This document shows positions 64,000 through 64,000 of a DNA stretch of 64,000 nt, piece after piece. Made by a program: the position numbers and the translations under genes. Each line of letters begins with the position of its first letter. Position 1 is the first letter of the stretch. A model generated the notes under the pieces. The model was not told where the DNA came from. It worked only from the letters and a program-made list of their open reading frames with translations, and made no database searches. The stretch is from positions 171,834 through 235,833 of the IMG/VR virus record IMGVR_UViG_3300024259_000010, one strand, 5' to 3'. The DNA comes from a virus.

Positions 64000-64000
64000 G

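Noticed and set aside
1-64000. CRISPR arrays, insertion sequences, integrase and attachment sites
   Set aside because: No regularly spaced repeats, transposase motifs or integrase residues were seen on either strand.

Overview
The window is AT-rich, densely packed phage DNA. It encodes split pieces of multi-subunit RNA polymerase beta and beta' subunits, a contractile-tail baseplate set, tail fibres, a UvsX-type recombinase, an SF2 helicase and a class II ribonucleotide reductase. There are no ribosomal or housekeeping genes. This combination points to a jumbo myovirus of the phiKZ-like (chimallivirus) group. The host cannot be read from the sequence. Signal peptides and an adenosylcobalamin-dependent reductase suggest only a bacterial host able to supply B12.

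Layout. 1-8984: a tail fibre cut by the window edge, a protein with three LamG modules, a 1189-aa fibre-like protein with a signal peptide, a small exported protein and a DUF1353-like protein. 8985-14152: ribonucleotide reductase, a likely small membrane protein, two unknown proteins and a UvsX-like RecA. 14210-14718: a small HExxH protein under an early-type promoter. 14810-20265: a virion and baseplate operon behind a late-type promoter. 20368-21483: an unknown minus-strand gene. 21729-23315: a highly expressed-looking gene that is a candidate phage-nucleus shell protein (ChmA). 23419-29187: early-type small genes, an SbcD/Mre11-like phosphoesterase and neighbours. 29340-36530: a long plus-strand run of mostly unrecognised large proteins ending in a gpV-like baseplate spike. 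36966-41632: RNA polymerase beta C-part and beta' C-part, followed by a protein with a sigma-70 region-4-like domain. 41646-45870: early-type small genes, a degenerate tRNA-like element and a UvsW-like helicase. 45949-50051: a late-type structural operon. 50097-58593: minus-strand beta' N-part and beta N-part, interleaved with plus-strand genes that look like inner-head proteins carrying prohead-protease sites. 58684-59693: early-type small genes. 59744-64000: minus-strand tail structural genes, the last one cut by the window edge.

Regulation is unusually legible. Eleven exact TATATTAC motifs and two TATATTAT variants, all on the plus strand, precede genes or operons, usually right after a terminator hairpin. 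Many are followed by a conserved leader ending in an AAAGGAG-type ribosome binding site. TATATTAC is, from memory of phiKZ and 201phi2-1 work, the early promoter read by the injected virion RNA polymerase. A second class around TATGTATATAAATTTATAAA precedes structural operons and looks late. Strong hairpin terminators, several with UUCG or GCAA loops, separate units; those between convergent genes look bidirectional.

Protein functions below come from motif reading without any database search, so named homologues (phiKZ gp numbers, ChmA) are inferences.
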